From an uncultured Corynebacterium sp. (GTDB taxonomy: Bacteria > Actinomycetota > Actinomycetes > Mycobacteriales > Mycobacteriaceae), in assembly GCF_937999985.1 (NCBI RefSeq), contig NZ_CALLDG010000058.1, positions 1-35,479 on the forward strand: a DNA stretch of 35,479 nt. The letters run 5' to 3'. Below, piece after piece: positions 23,295 to 31,066 of the stretch (within the stretch, counting starts at the first letter, position 1; each line of letters begins with the position of its first letter). Made by a program: the position numbers and the translations under genes. Under the pieces are notes generated by a model that was not told where the DNA came from, did not search any database, and saw only the letters and a list, made by a program, of their open reading frames with translations.

Positions 23295-23788
23295 GCGTCC
23301 ATCCTCACGTGGGTTTGGCCGATGCGGATTTCCATACCGGCGGAAAGCTTAACGGGCTGGTCCAGGCGCTCGTTACCGATCCAAGTGCCATTGCGGGAGT
23401 CGAGGTCTTCGACGTACCAATCCGAGCCGCGGCGGATCAGACGCGCGTGAGTGCCGGAGGCAAAGTCATCCTCCAACACCAGCGTGCACGACTGCGAGCG
23501 ACCGATGGAAACGTCCTGATATCCCTTGAGGTTCAACGTGGTGCCGGTCAGCGGACCACTGGTGAGCTCCAGGGAATTAGGCGCCTTGTGCCTGCGGAAA
23601 GCATGGCCGGAAGAGGAGGGCTCGTTCATGGGGCCGGCGTAACCCGCTGAGACGGGAGCCATCCCGGCAGGAGCCAAGCCGGAGGTCCGATCCGCATCCT
23701 TCTTGAGGGAGCGAACAGTCATCCAAATGAAGAACCACAGCAAAAGCAGCAGGCCAATCTTGACCAGCAAAAGCAGCGTGGTCTGCAC
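23291..23788 (-). CDS. fhaB: FHA-domain protein FhaB (FipA-like)
   Basis: A 165-aa protein with an N-terminal membrane helix (about 4-26, TLLLLVKIGLLLLLWFFIWM) and a C-terminal FHA domain (about 75-165) that binds phosphothreonine: SIGRSQSCTLVLEDDFASGTHARL and DLDSRNGTWIGNERL. In mycobacteria its counterpart links PknA phosphorylation to cell division. GTG 23788 is chosen because GAGGAG lies 9 nt upstream; the frame extends to a TTG at 23797 that would touch the Shine-Dalgarno itself. The 154-bp gap to fhaA contains TGAGTACTCA (23824-23833), a possible control site. Confidence 0.9.
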   Translation of the reverse strand: MQTTLLLLVKIGLLLLLWFFIWMTVRSLKKDADRTSGLAPAGMAPVSAGYAGPMNEPSSSGHAFRRHKAPNSLELTSGPLTGTTLNLKGYQDVSIGRSQSCTLVLEDDFASGTHARLIRRGSDWYVEDLDSRNGTWIGNERLDQPVKLSAGMEIRIGQTHVRMDA

Positions 23789-23942
23789 GGTATTCAACTC
23801 CTCATTAAGGTCGGCGGGCTCAGTGAGTACTCAATGAACCACTCAATAGACACAGGCGCACACAGCCCCGCGGGGCACATGTGTATGTGAATAGCCTAGT
23901 TTAGATGACCCTGAAGGAGTAGGGCGGAAGGGAAAAATAGGG

Positions 23943-25280
23943 TTAGTGGAACTCCACGCCGATCTCAGAGTGGCCGAGAGAGATTATGTCGCCGCTGGCC
24001 AGCAGCCAGTTTTCGATCGGGGTGCCGTTAACGGAAGTGCCGTTGGTGGACTGCAGGTCCGTCAACACGGCATCGTAGCCGTCCCAGGTGATGTCTGCGT
24101 GCTGGCGGGAAACACCGGTATCGGGGATGCGCAGATCCACTCCGTTGCCACGCCCGATGATGTTGCTGCCCTTGCGTAGTTCGTAGGTGCGATCGGAGCC
24201 ATCGTGCAGTGTGAGGGTGACCCGCAGTTCGCGCTCGCCGCCGTCCGCGCCCACGCCTCCGCGCACGGGGGAGGGAGTGGACTGCACAATGACCTCGGTG
24301 CCCGGGTAGCTCACCGGACGTTCGAAATCATTGCCATCCTGCTGGTTCTGCCAATCCTGCTGGTTGTTCACGGCGCTTTCCTTCTGTTCGTCCTGGGCTT
24401 GGTGGCCGCGGGAATCCCAAGATTCCTGGGGTTCCTGGGATACCGGGGATGCCGGGTGCTCAGAATCTTCCGCTTGCTGTGCCTGATCCGACCACTGATT
24501 GCGCGCGAAATCCGGGGCGGCGCGGTGCACACCTGCCGCGCTGGCAGCCCCAGCGCCGACTGCGCTCGCAGCGGCGGCGCCAGTAGCGCCGGCCGGCTCG
24601 TCGTGGTGGCGCTGTGCATCCGCCGGCGACACTAGATCCCCTAGAGACCGTCCGGAGCTGGGGTTTTGAGCGTCGCTGGAAGGGTCGTCGTTGGAGCTAG
24701 GGGCGTCATAATCATGCGATACCAACGAACGCTCGCCGGGCTGCGACGACGGCCATTCCGGGCGACCGTCGTCTTGAACAGCTTGCGGGTAAGAATCGCT
24801 ATATCCACCGTCTGGGTTGCCGTGAGAAGGCTGGTTGCTTGCCGCCGCACCGGCATCTTCGCCAATAGCGACGTTTGAGCTGGAGCCATTTTCGGTGCGC
24901 GGAACGTCGAATCGGGCGTCGGCGCGCATCTGCCCGGAGTGCAAGCCGTCGTGGGCGGAAAGGTTCACTTTGACCGGCTCGTTTGTGCGCCAGCCCTGGT
25001 TACGAATGAAGCGGCTCAGGCGATCGCCCATCTCCTCGGCTAGGCGCGGGCGGGACTCGGTGAGGCTGGCGTAGTCGCGGGTGCTGACGAGTACCTGGAA
25101 GTAGCTGGGGGCCAAACGCTGGCCCTGGGCATCCGTCATGACGGATTCTTCGGCGTACTGCTTAAGAACCTCGTCGATCTCGGTTGGAACAACCTCGCCG
25201 CCGAAGACACGTGCGAAGCCGTTATCCAGCCCGCGCTGAAGCGAGCTGTCGAGCTTCTTGAATCGTCCAAACAGACTCAT
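23943..25280 (-). CDS. fhaA: FHA-domain protein FhaA
   Basis: A 445-aa cytoplasmic adaptor. The N-terminal DUF3662-type domain (about 1-120, FGRFKKLDSSLQRGLDNGFARVFGGEVVPTEI) is followed by a long low-complexity Ser/Asp/Gln/Ala linker and a C-terminal FHA domain (about 350-445: NIIGRGNGVDLRIPDTGVSRQHADI, DLQSTNGTSVNG). In mycobacteria FhaA binds the phosphorylated MviN pseudokinase and regulates wall synthesis. ATG 25280 is used because AGGAGG precedes it by 10 nt and the family starts MSLF. It is the first gene of the whole minus-strand cluster. Confidence 0.93.
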   Translation of the reverse strand: MSLFGRFKKLDSSLQRGLDNGFARVFGGEVVPTEIDEVLKQYAEESVMTDAQGQRLAPSYFQVLVSTRDYASLTESRPRLAEEMGDRLSRFIRNQGWRTNEPVKVNLSAHDGLHSGQMRADARFDVPRTENGSSSNVAIGEDAGAAASNQPSHGNPDGGYSDSYPQAVQDDGRPEWPSSQPGERSLVSHDYDAPSSNDDPSSDAQNPSSGRSLGDLVSPADAQRHHDEPAGATGAAAASAVGAGAASAAGVHRAAPDFARNQWSDQAQQAEDSEHPASPVSQEPQESWDSRGHQAQDEQKESAVNNQQDWQNQQDGNDFERPVSYPGTEVIVQSTPSPVRGGVGADGGERELRVTLTLHDGSDRTYELRKGSNIIGRGNGVDLRIPDTGVSRQHADITWDGYDAVLTDLQSTNGTSVNGTPIENWLLASGDIISLGHSEIGVEFH

Positions 25281-25447
25281 TGTCCGTAGTCCTCCTGTGT
25301 CGTCCTGTGTTTTCCACTGCAGTCGCATGCCTTAAGTGCCTGGCGCTAGTTGTGCCTGGCGGGGCGCTGTATGACGAAAGTCGCGGGCACCGGGTGGCAG
25401 GTTGTGCTGTGCAGCCATACCCCGATGCTGCGAGTGTGTAGTTGGCC

Positions 25448-25453
25448 ATTATA
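25448..25453 (-). promoter_or_regulatory. -10 element of the fhaA-pknB cluster
   Basis: A perfect TATAAT on the minus strand, giving a leader of about 160 nt before fhaA. The -35 region (TGCACG at 17-nt spacing) is poor, as is common in corynebacteria. Confidence 0.5.
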
Positions 25454-25501
25454 GGGGTAGTAACGGGTAACGTGCACTTTCACGCAGGTCAGATGCGTTT
25501 T

Positions 25502-25530
25502 TTGGAAGCGCGCGTGCATCGTGCTAGAGT
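25502..25530 (+). promoter_or_regulatory. Candidate tRNA-Leu promoter
   Basis: TTGGAA, a 17-nt spacer and TAGAGT lie about 108 nt before the tRNA. A nearer alternative is GACAGT (25590-25595), 17 nt, TACCAT (25613-25618), which would give a short leader. Confidence 0.45.
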
Positions 25531-25590
25531 TTCATTTCGTTGCCAGCGAGCATCACTTCCGAGAAGGAATGTGCGGTCTTAGCAGGCAAG

Positions 25591-25606
25591 ACAGTGTAAA
25601 CACTGT
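25591..25606. promoter_or_regulatory. Palindrome ACAGTGT-AA-ACACTGT
   Basis: A perfect 7-2-7 inverted repeat in the leader or promoter of tRNA-Leu, 31 bp before the tRNA. It overlaps the alternative -35. It could be an operator or a processing hairpin in the precursor. Confidence 0.4.
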
Positions 25607-25637
25607 GGTGAATACCATGTGTCCTACATAGTCACTC

Positions 25638-25720
25638 GGGCGAGTGGCGGAATGGCAGACGCGCTGGCTTCAGGTGCCAGTGTCCTTCGGGACGTGGGGG
25701 TTCAAGTCCCCCTTCGCCCA
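25638..25720 (+). tRNA. tRNA-Leu (anticodon CAG)
   Basis: A class-II tRNA: acceptor GGGCGAG against TTCGCCC, anticodon stem-loop GCTGGCTTCAGGTGCCAGT with CAG, a long variable arm (GTCCTTCGGGAC) and T-arm GGGGGTTCAAGTCCCCC. CCA is not encoded. Its position next to fhaA is conserved in corynebacteria. Confidence 0.96.
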
Positions 25721-25746
25721 CAGCAAGCAGTTGAACAAACTGCACT

Positions 25747-25798
25747 ACCGGAGGTAGCAAACCCGAAAGGGAATGTTACCTCCGGTTTCTTTCTTTTT
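25747..25798 (+). terminator. Terminator of tRNA-Leu
   Basis: A perfect 10-bp stem ACCGGAGGTA / TACCTCCGGT (25747-25756, 25777-25786) is followed by TTCTTTCTTTTTC. Confidence 0.92.
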
Positions 25799-25850
25799 CT
25801 GGTGTCTAAGAGTCGAGGATTGCAGGTGCGTCGACTCGAACAGATTGTCC

Positions 25851-25863
25851 TAAACTTGCACGC
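25851..25863 (+). promoter_or_regulatory. -10 element of the Nudix-LOG gene (leaderless geometry)
   Basis: TAAACT, then 7 nt, then the ATG at 25864, with no Shine-Dalgarno sequence. The arrangement is identical to that of pabA. Confidence 0.5.
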
Positions 25864-26823
25864 ATGCCTTCTTCTGATATTCACGTCAGCGCTGTTGTAG
25901 TGAGAAATTCGCGAGGAGAAGTCCTATGCGTGCGTAAGAAGGGCACTGCGTTATTTCAATTTCCGGGAGGCAAGCTCGAGTTTGCGGAATCCTCGCTTGA
26001 TGCGGTGATACGGGAAGTCAATGAAGAGCTGGGGATTTCGCTCGATGCTGCTCTCTTGGTTCCGATGGGAACATACCGTGCAGCTGCGGCTAACGAAGCC
26101 GGTAGCGCTGTTGTTGCCGATCTTTTTTACTTTTCAGGCTCAGTGGAGCCTGTGGCAGCTGCAGAAATTGCTGAGTGCGAATGGGTAAACCCGTCCGTGC
26201 CGAACGTTAAGCTGGCACCGCTTTTGAAAGATGAAGTGTTTCCGGAGTTGATTGCCAATCCTGTGCGTTCTGTAGCCGTATTTACAGGGGCGAGCAGTGG
26301 TCGCAACCATACCAATGCCTTTCTTGCTGAAGCCCTAGGGGCGGGTCTAGCTGAGCAGGGGGTACGGATGATTTATGGTGGCGGTAGAGTCGGCCTAATG
26401 GGTGCTGTGGCGGATGCCTGTTTGGCTAACGGTGGCTGTGTAATCGGCGTGATGCCTCAGAATCTTGTCGATGGCGAAATTGCACATCCGGGTCTTTCGC
26501 ACCTTGAGATTGTTGACACGATGTATCAGCGTAAGCAACGGATGAGTGACCTGGTTGATACCTATGTGTGTTTGCCTGGTGGCGCTGGAACGTTAGACGA
26601 ATTTTTTGATGCGTGGACAGCTCAACAACTCGGGCTTCATCGCAAGCCCATTGCCCTTTTTGGTTCAAGTTTCTGGGCGCCTACGGTATCGATGCTCAAG
26701 CATATGGCAGACGAGGGATTTATTCGTCAAAATGATGTCGACACGCTTATTGTCGCCGATATGGTCGATGAACTTCTCGTCGCGCTTAATTCTTGGGCTG
26801 CGCCGCGCCCCAAGTGGAATTAG
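25864..26823 (+). CDS. Nudix hydrolase fused to a LOG-family (TIGR00730-type) phosphoribohydrolase
   Basis: A 319-aa two-domain protein. Residues 5-130 are a Nudix hydrolase with a perfect Nudix box from Gly36 to Ile58 (G-x5-E42-x7-R50-E51-V-N-E54-E55-x-G-I), which binds Mg and cleaves nucleoside diphosphates linked to another group. Residues ~138-310 are a LOG domain: VAVFTGASSGRN, MIYGGGRVGLMGAVADA, QRKQRMSDLVD and the PGGxGTxxE motif (P238-E246), as in enzymes that release free bases, including cytokinins, from nucleoside 5'-monophosphates. Together they could turn NDP-type compounds into a monophosphate and then a free base; this is inference. Codon use is visibly more AT-rich at third positions than in the neighbouring genes, suggesting acquisition. 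Confidence 0.85.
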   Translation: MPSSDIHVSAVVVRNSRGEVLCVRKKGTALFQFPGGKLEFAESSLDAVIREVNEELGISLDAALLVPMGTYRAAAANEAGSAVVADLFYFSGSVEPVAAAEIAECEWVNPSVPNVKLAPLLKDEVFPELIANPVRSVAVFTGASSGRNHTNAFLAEALGAGLAEQGVRMIYGGGRVGLMGAVADACLANGGCVIGVMPQNLVDGEIAHPGLSHLEIVDTMYQRKQRMSDLVDTYVCLPGGAGTLDEFFDAWTAQQLGLHRKPIALFGSSFWAPTVSMLKHMADEGFIRQNDVDTLIVADMVDELLVALNSWAAPRPKWN

Positions 26824-26891
26824 TTTCTAAATTGTATTGCAGTAGGTGCCGAGTAAAGCGATCTCTGTTTGGAGTGCCCCGAGTTTTGTTC

Positions 26892-27030
26892 CTAGGCATT
26901 TGCCTTGATTTCTATTATTTCCTGTGGCGGGTGCTGCTTCCAAAATTCGGTTTCCACCTCGGCCGGGATCCGGTATCCCAAGCTCTGGTGGAGCCTAGTC
27001 TCGTTCCACCAGAGCGTGTTAAGTTGTTTG
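26892..27030 (-). pseudogene. IS3-family transposase, C-terminal tail remnant
   Basis: Read on the minus strand, about 45 codons encode KQLNTLWWNETRLHQSLGY followed by RIPAEVETEFWKQHPP and end at TAG (26892-26894). The WNETRLHQSLGYxxPAEVE block is the C-terminal end of an IS3 OrfB transposase. Nothing of its catalytic core remains, and the IS6-like element starts about 30 bp beyond. It is a different IS3 lineage from the tail at 740-849. Confidence 0.75.
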
Positions 27031-27061
27031 TGTGTGGGGTTAGGTTATAGGTATTTGTCGA

Positions 27062-27904
27062 GGTGTTGTTGCAAAATTGGGCGGAGCGCAGCGAAGACTC
27101 AGTTTCTCATTCCCTGATCGCCGCTGCGTGTGGGCGTTGTTAGGCCGTCTCGAAGACCTGGTTGACGATCACCGCGTCCGGGTTCGGTTGCCCGTAGGCA
27201 AACATCGTGCCTTGCCCTTTCCGCAATGAGTGCATCGCCTCCATCCCTTTCAACGTCCGATATGCAGATGTCCGGTTCTTAAACGCGCCTTTCGGCCCGA
27301 GGATCCGCTTCAGTCGACCTTGGTCGATTTCCAGGATGTTGTTGAGGTATTTCACCTGCCGGTGTTCCACTGTTGGCGGGCAGATTACCTCTGACTTCAA
27401 CTCGGCGATTGCCCTGGCTAGGGAGGATGCTTTATCGGTGTTGATCACTCTGGGATACCCGGCTGAGGCATTGGATCTGAGAGCCTTGGCCAGGAAACGC
27501 TTCGCTGCGGCCACGTTCCGCTTCGGAGAGAGGTAAAAGTCCAGGGTCTGACCACCAGCGGTGATCGCCCGATAGAGGTAGCACCACCTGCCGCCGACCC
27601 GGATATAGGTCTCATCCACCCGTCAGGAACTGGCCTGCCAATCAGGTACCTGCCGGTACCACCGTGTTTGTTTGTCCAGCTCAGGGGCGTATATCTGGAC
27701 CCAGCGGTAGATCGTGGTGTGATCGACCGGCACGCCCCGCTGAAGTCATCATTTCCTCCAGATCGCGGTAGCTCACCCCGTAGCGGCAGTACCACCGCAC
27801 CGCCCACAGAATGATGTCACGGGGAAATGACGACCGGAGAAAATACCCATGGCTGTGATTATTTCACGTCGCTCTTCCTACTGCCCCAACTTTGCAACAG
27901 CACC
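27062..27904 (-). mobile_element. Decayed IS6-family element (IS1628-like)
   Basis: The 843-bp unit is bounded by imperfect terminal repeats: GGTGTTGTTGCAAAATTGGG at 27062 and, on the opposite strand, GGTGCTGTTGCAAAGTTGGG at 27904, matching the GGxxCTGTTGCAAA ends of IS6-family elements. It encloses one transposase pseudogene. The flanking 8-mers do not match, so no target duplication is seen; the copy may have recombined. It lies exactly at the edge of the copper cluster. Confidence 0.8.
27140..27850 (-). pseudogene. IS6-family DDE transposase, inactivated
   Basis: The frame begins at ATG 27850 (MGIFSGRHFP). A 1-base loss near 27822 shifts the frame, in which RDIILWAVRWYCRYGVSYRD is read. 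A compensating indel near 27740 restores it, giving VDHTTIYRWVQIYAPELDK. An in-frame TGA at 27625-27623 replaces what is normally Trp in the SWRVDETYIRV block. After it the catalytic core continues intact to the end (DETYI, NTDKASS, and the late Glu in NILEIDQGRLK). Total length is 237 codons, the usual IS6 size. Two frameshifts and one stop make activity impossible without recoding. Confidence 0.85.
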
Positions 27905-27908
27905 CAAA

Positions 27909-27948
27909 GCCCTGGAATGAACTCCTGTCACCAGGGTCATTCCAGGGC
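27909..27948. terminator. 12-bp perfect hairpin ending the copper operon
   Basis: GCCCTGGAATGA (27909-27920) pairs perfectly with TCATTCCAGGGC (27937-27948) across a 16-nt loop, followed by TTT on the minus strand side and ATATTT on the plus side. It lies 170 bp beyond the ydhK-like stop and directly beside the IS6 end, so it probably terminates the minus-strand copper operon. Confidence 0.6.
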
Positions 27949-28117
27949 ATATTTCCCGGACTAAGAGAAGCAGTGACACAGAAGGCCTACCTCAGCGTGG
28001 GCCTTGTGGGCGTGCAGGTTCCGTGTGTGGCTGGTGTGCTGCGGCATGGTCGGCAGCGATTGATGACCGACTCTGGAGCGGGTGCCTTGTCTGGTCTCGC
28101 GGTTCAGAGTGGGTGGA

Positions 28118-28733
28118 CTATTCGGCGGGTTGGATCTCGCTCTCGGTGACCCACTTGTGGTTGGTCATCGTCATCCCGTCGCCGGTGAGATCAACCATGT
28201 AGACCGTCTCCTCGGTGGAGTAATCGATGGTGGCCTCAGCACCCTTCATGCCGGACATGTGCTCGGCATCCAGGACAACGCTCGCCCCGTCGGGCAGGGG
28301 GGGCCTGACCCGGATCGACGAGCTCCTCATGGACGACCCAGCGGTGGTCGGTAACCGGGGCCCCACCCTCGGTGGGGGTGTAGCTGACCGAATAGGTCGT
28401 GGTGTCAAACGCCCCGGAAATGGTGGCGGTGGCCCCGTCCATGCCGGGCATGTGGTCAGCGGTGAGGATGACCTCGGTGCCCACCGGGTACGTGGGATCC
28501 TCGGCCTCTTCAATGCCTGCCGGCGGTGCCCCGCCGTCGGCAGGGTGGTCGTGCCCGCCGTGCTCTTCGTCGGCAGTGGTGGTGTCTTCCTGGTGGGTCT
28601 CGTTGGTCTCTGCGGTTGCCGTCGTGGTGCTGGTGGTGTCGGCATCGTTGGAGTTGTCGGTGGCGTCGCTGCAGGCGGTCAGCGCCAGGGTGGAGGTCAG
28701 CGCCAAGGCGGCGAGGGTAATGCTGCGTTTCAT
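28118..28733 (-). pseudogene. YdhK-like lipoprotein (two DUF1541 repeats), frameshifted in a G7 tract
   Basis: Start ATG 28733 follows AAAGGA at 6-nt spacing. A signal peptide ends in LALTAC, so the protein is a lipoprotein. A Thr/Glu- and His-rich linker (DEEHGGHDHPADGG) leads to the first DUF1541 repeat (GTEVILTADHMPGMDGATATISG ... YTPTEGGAPVTDHRWVVHEEL). The second repeat (GASVVLDAEHMSGMKGAEATID ... MTNHKWVTESEI) continues in another frame. The shift falls in seven consecutive G at 28297-28303 (C7 in the mRNA); six would restore a single 204-codon gene. Each repeat carries HMxGMxGA, a His/Met cluster compatible with copper binding. Real mutation, phase variation or a sequencing error cannot be told apart here. 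Confidence 0.8.
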
Positions 28734-28780
28734 GAGCGTTCCTTTCAAAGGTGGTGTGAGTTAGGGGTCGAGAGACAAGG

Positions 28781-31015
28781 TCAGTCAGTAACGGTTACGG
28801 GGGATATCGACCCACTGTGTTCCTCCTTCGACTCGGTCGGAGCCAGGTGAGCCGGATTCAGATCAATGCGGCGCAACAGCTGGGCGTTCAGAGCCACCAC
28901 GATGGTCGAGGCAGACATCAAGATCGCGCCCACGGCCGGGGACAGCACGAACCCGATCGAGGCGAGCACTCCGGCGGCCAGTGGCACGGCGAGGATGTTG
29001 TAGCCAGAGGCCCAGATCAGGTTCTGGATCATCTTGCGGTAGCTGGCCTGGGACAGCTCAATCATCGACAGCACTGCCCGCGGGTCATCACTGGCTAGGA
29101 CCACCCCGGCAGATTCCATGGCCACATCCGTGCCGGCACCGATGGCGATACCGACCTCCGCGCGGGTCAGAGCGGGGGCGTCATTGACACCGTCACCGAC
29201 CATAGCCACGCTCAAACCCCGGTCCTGCAGCTGCGTGACCTTGGTGTCTTTGTCCTGGGGCAGGACCTCGGCGAAGACCTCATCAATGCCTAAGTCCTGA
29301 CCGACGGCGTGGGCCACCTGCTGGGCGTCGCCGGTGATCATCGCGACCTTCACCCCGCGGTCCTGCAGGACTTTCACGGCGGCGCGGGATTCGGGGCGGA
29401 TCTTGTCCTCGACGGCCACCGCACCGATGATCTGACCGTCACGGACAATATGGAGCACACCGGCCCCACGCCCGGTCCAGGCGCTGGTGGTGTCGGTGAG
29501 CTCGGCCGGGGTGGTGAGGTTGAACTCGCGCAGCATGTTCGGCCCGCCCACGAGGATCTCAGCGCCATCGACAGTGGCCCGGACCCCCCGGCCGGAGGCG
29601 GCGTTGAAACCAGTTGCACGGATTTGCCGACCGGAGGCCTCGGGATGGGCGGCCGCGGCCGCCACGATGGCGCGGGCCACGGGGTGCTCGCTGTCGGCCT
29701 CCGCGGCGGCGGCTAGGGCCAGCAGCTCGCCCTCGGTGACGCCGACAGCTGCCGCGATACCGGTGACCGCGTGCGCACCCTCGGTCAGGGTGCCGGTTTT
29801 GTCGAAGAGCACCACGTCGATGGTGCGCATCCGCTCGAGCGCCATCCGGTCCTTGATGAGCACCCCGGATTTCGCGGCCCGCTCGCTGGAGATCGCAATG
29901 ACCAGCGGAATCGCCAGGCCCAGGGCGTGTGGACAGGCGATGACCAGCACCGTGACCGTGCGCACCACGACATCGTCCGGGCTGCCGATGATGGTCCACA
30001 CCACCGCGGTGATCAGAGCGGAGATCAGCGCGAACCAGAACAACAACGCCGCCGCCCGATCCGCCAGGGCCTGGGCCCGGGAGGAGGACTCCTGGGCGTC
30101 GGCAACCATGCGTTGGATCCCGGCCAGGGCGGTGTCCCCGCCGGTAGCCTCCACCCGGATGCGGACGGTGTTGTCGGTGGCCACAGTACCGGCGACCACC
30201 TTGTCACCGGTGTCGCGGAAGACGGGACGGGATTCGCCGGTGATCATCGCCTCATCGAATTCGGCGGCTCCGTCGAGGATGGTTCCGTCGGCCGGCACCC
30301 GGGCACCGGCCCTCACCAGCACGACGTCGTCGACAACCAGCTCGGAGATGGCCACGGTGCGGGTGGTCCCGTCGATGATTTTCTCGGCCTCATCCGGCAG
30401 CAGGGCAGCCAGCGCGTCAAGCGCGGAGGACGCGGCCCCGAGAGCGCGCATCTCCAGCCAGTGGCCCAGCAGCATGATGGTCACCAGCAGGGCCAGCTCC
30501 CACCAGAAGTCCAGGTCAAAACCGCCCAGTCCCAGAGTGGTGACCCAGGAGGCGACAAACGCCACGGTGATGGCCATGGCGATCAGGAGCATCATCCCGG
30601 GTTGGCGGGATTTCAGTTCTTTCCATCCGCCCTTGAGGAAAGGCGTTCCGCCGTAGACGAAGATGATCGTGCCCAGCACCGGGGGGATCCAGGTGGATCC
30701 GGGGAATGCCGGGAGGTGGTAGCCGAGCAGGTGGGCGACCATGGGGCTGAAAATAGCGACGGGAATGGACAGAATTAGCGACCACCAGAAGCGGTCCCGA
30801 AACATTGCGGTGCTGTGTCCGGCGTGTTCGCCGTGACCATGAACGTGGTGGTCTTCGTCCAGGGCGGAGTGCGGGTGATCGTGGGGCATCGCCTGGCCGT
30901 GGGTGTCGGCATCTGCGTGGTGTTCGTGGCTGGCATGATCCGGGTGGTGGGTGTGGTCTGTTTCCGGAGCGGGGTGATCACCATGGTGATCACCGGAATG
31001 GTGGGGAGTGCTCAT
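28781..31015 (-). CDS. copB: Copper-exporting P1B-type ATPase, CopB-like
   Basis: A 744-aa membrane ATPase. It opens with a His-rich metal-binding tail (22 His in the first ~68 residues) instead of an HMA domain, followed by about eight membrane helices. Signature motifs: TGES in the actuator domain, CPHALG (C361-P-H) in the membrane metal site, DKTGT with the phosphorylated Asp405, SEHPVA in the nucleotide domain and GDGVNDAPAL. CPH rather than CPC marks the CopB (P1B-3) subgroup, usually linked to Cu(II) or Cu(I)/Ag efflux. ATG 31015 is chosen over the TTG/GTG-type codon upstream because AAAGGAACG precedes it, a leader nearly identical to that of the ydhK-like gene. It is 51 bp after copZ, in the same operon. 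Confidence 0.93.
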   Translation of the reverse strand: MSTPHHSGDHHGDHPAPETDHTHHPDHASHEHHADADTHGQAMPHDHPHSALDEDHHVHGHGEHAGHSTAMFRDRFWWSLILSIPVAIFSPMVAHLLGYHLPAFPGSTWIPPVLGTIIFVYGGTPFLKGGWKELKSRQPGMMLLIAMAITVAFVASWVTTLGLGGFDLDFWWELALLVTIMLLGHWLEMRALGAASSALDALAALLPDEAEKIIDGTTRTVAISELVVDDVVLVRAGARVPADGTILDGAAEFDEAMITGESRPVFRDTGDKVVAGTVATDNTVRIRVEATGGDTALAGIQRMVADAQESSSRAQALADRAAALLFWFALISALITAVVWTIIGSPDDVVVRTVTVLVIACPHALGLAIPLVIAISSERAAKSGVLIKDRMALERMRTIDVVLFDKTGTLTEGAHAVTGIAAAVGVTEGELLALAAAAEADSEHPVARAIVAAAAAHPEASGRQIRATGFNAASGRGVRATVDGAEILVGGPNMLREFNLTTPAELTDTTSAWTGRGAGVLHIVRDGQIIGAVAVEDKIRPESRAAVKVLQDRGVKVAMITGDAQQVAHAVGQDLGIDEVFAEVLPQDKDTKVTQLQDRGLSVAMVGDGVNDAPALTRAEVGIAIGAGTDVAMESAGVVLASDDPRAVLSMIELSQASYRKMIQNLIWASGYNILAVPLAAGVLASIGFVLSPAVGAILMSASTIVVALNAQLLRRIDLNPAHLAPTESKEEHSGSISPVTVTD
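30973..30994. repeat. 22-bp perfect palindrome inside the copB N-terminal coding region
   Basis: GGTGATCACC-AT-GGTGATCACC reads identically on both strands and encodes GDHHGDH about 20 nt after the start codon. It probably arises from the His-Gly-Asp repeat in the protein but could fold as an mRNA hairpin near the start. Confidence 0.6.
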
Positions 31016-31066
31016 GACGTTCCTTTCGCTCAACCCGGTCGGGGTCGAGATGATGGGTAAAACTGA

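Noticed and set aside
22407..23450. 347-aa plus-strand frame opposite pstP/fhaB
   Set aside because: Antisense shadow of the PP2C domain.
23870..23886. CCCCGCGGGGC palindrome between fhaB and fhaA
   Set aside because: Short GC palindrome expected by chance in this composition, with no T-run or repeat partner.
27054..27912. Target-site duplication around the IS6-like element
   Set aside because: The 8-mers on the two sides (TTTGTCGA and CAAAGCCC) do not match.
29487..30778. 389-aa and 335-aa plus-strand frames opposite copB
   Set aside because: Ser/Ala- and Gly/Asp-rich shadows of the ATPase gene.
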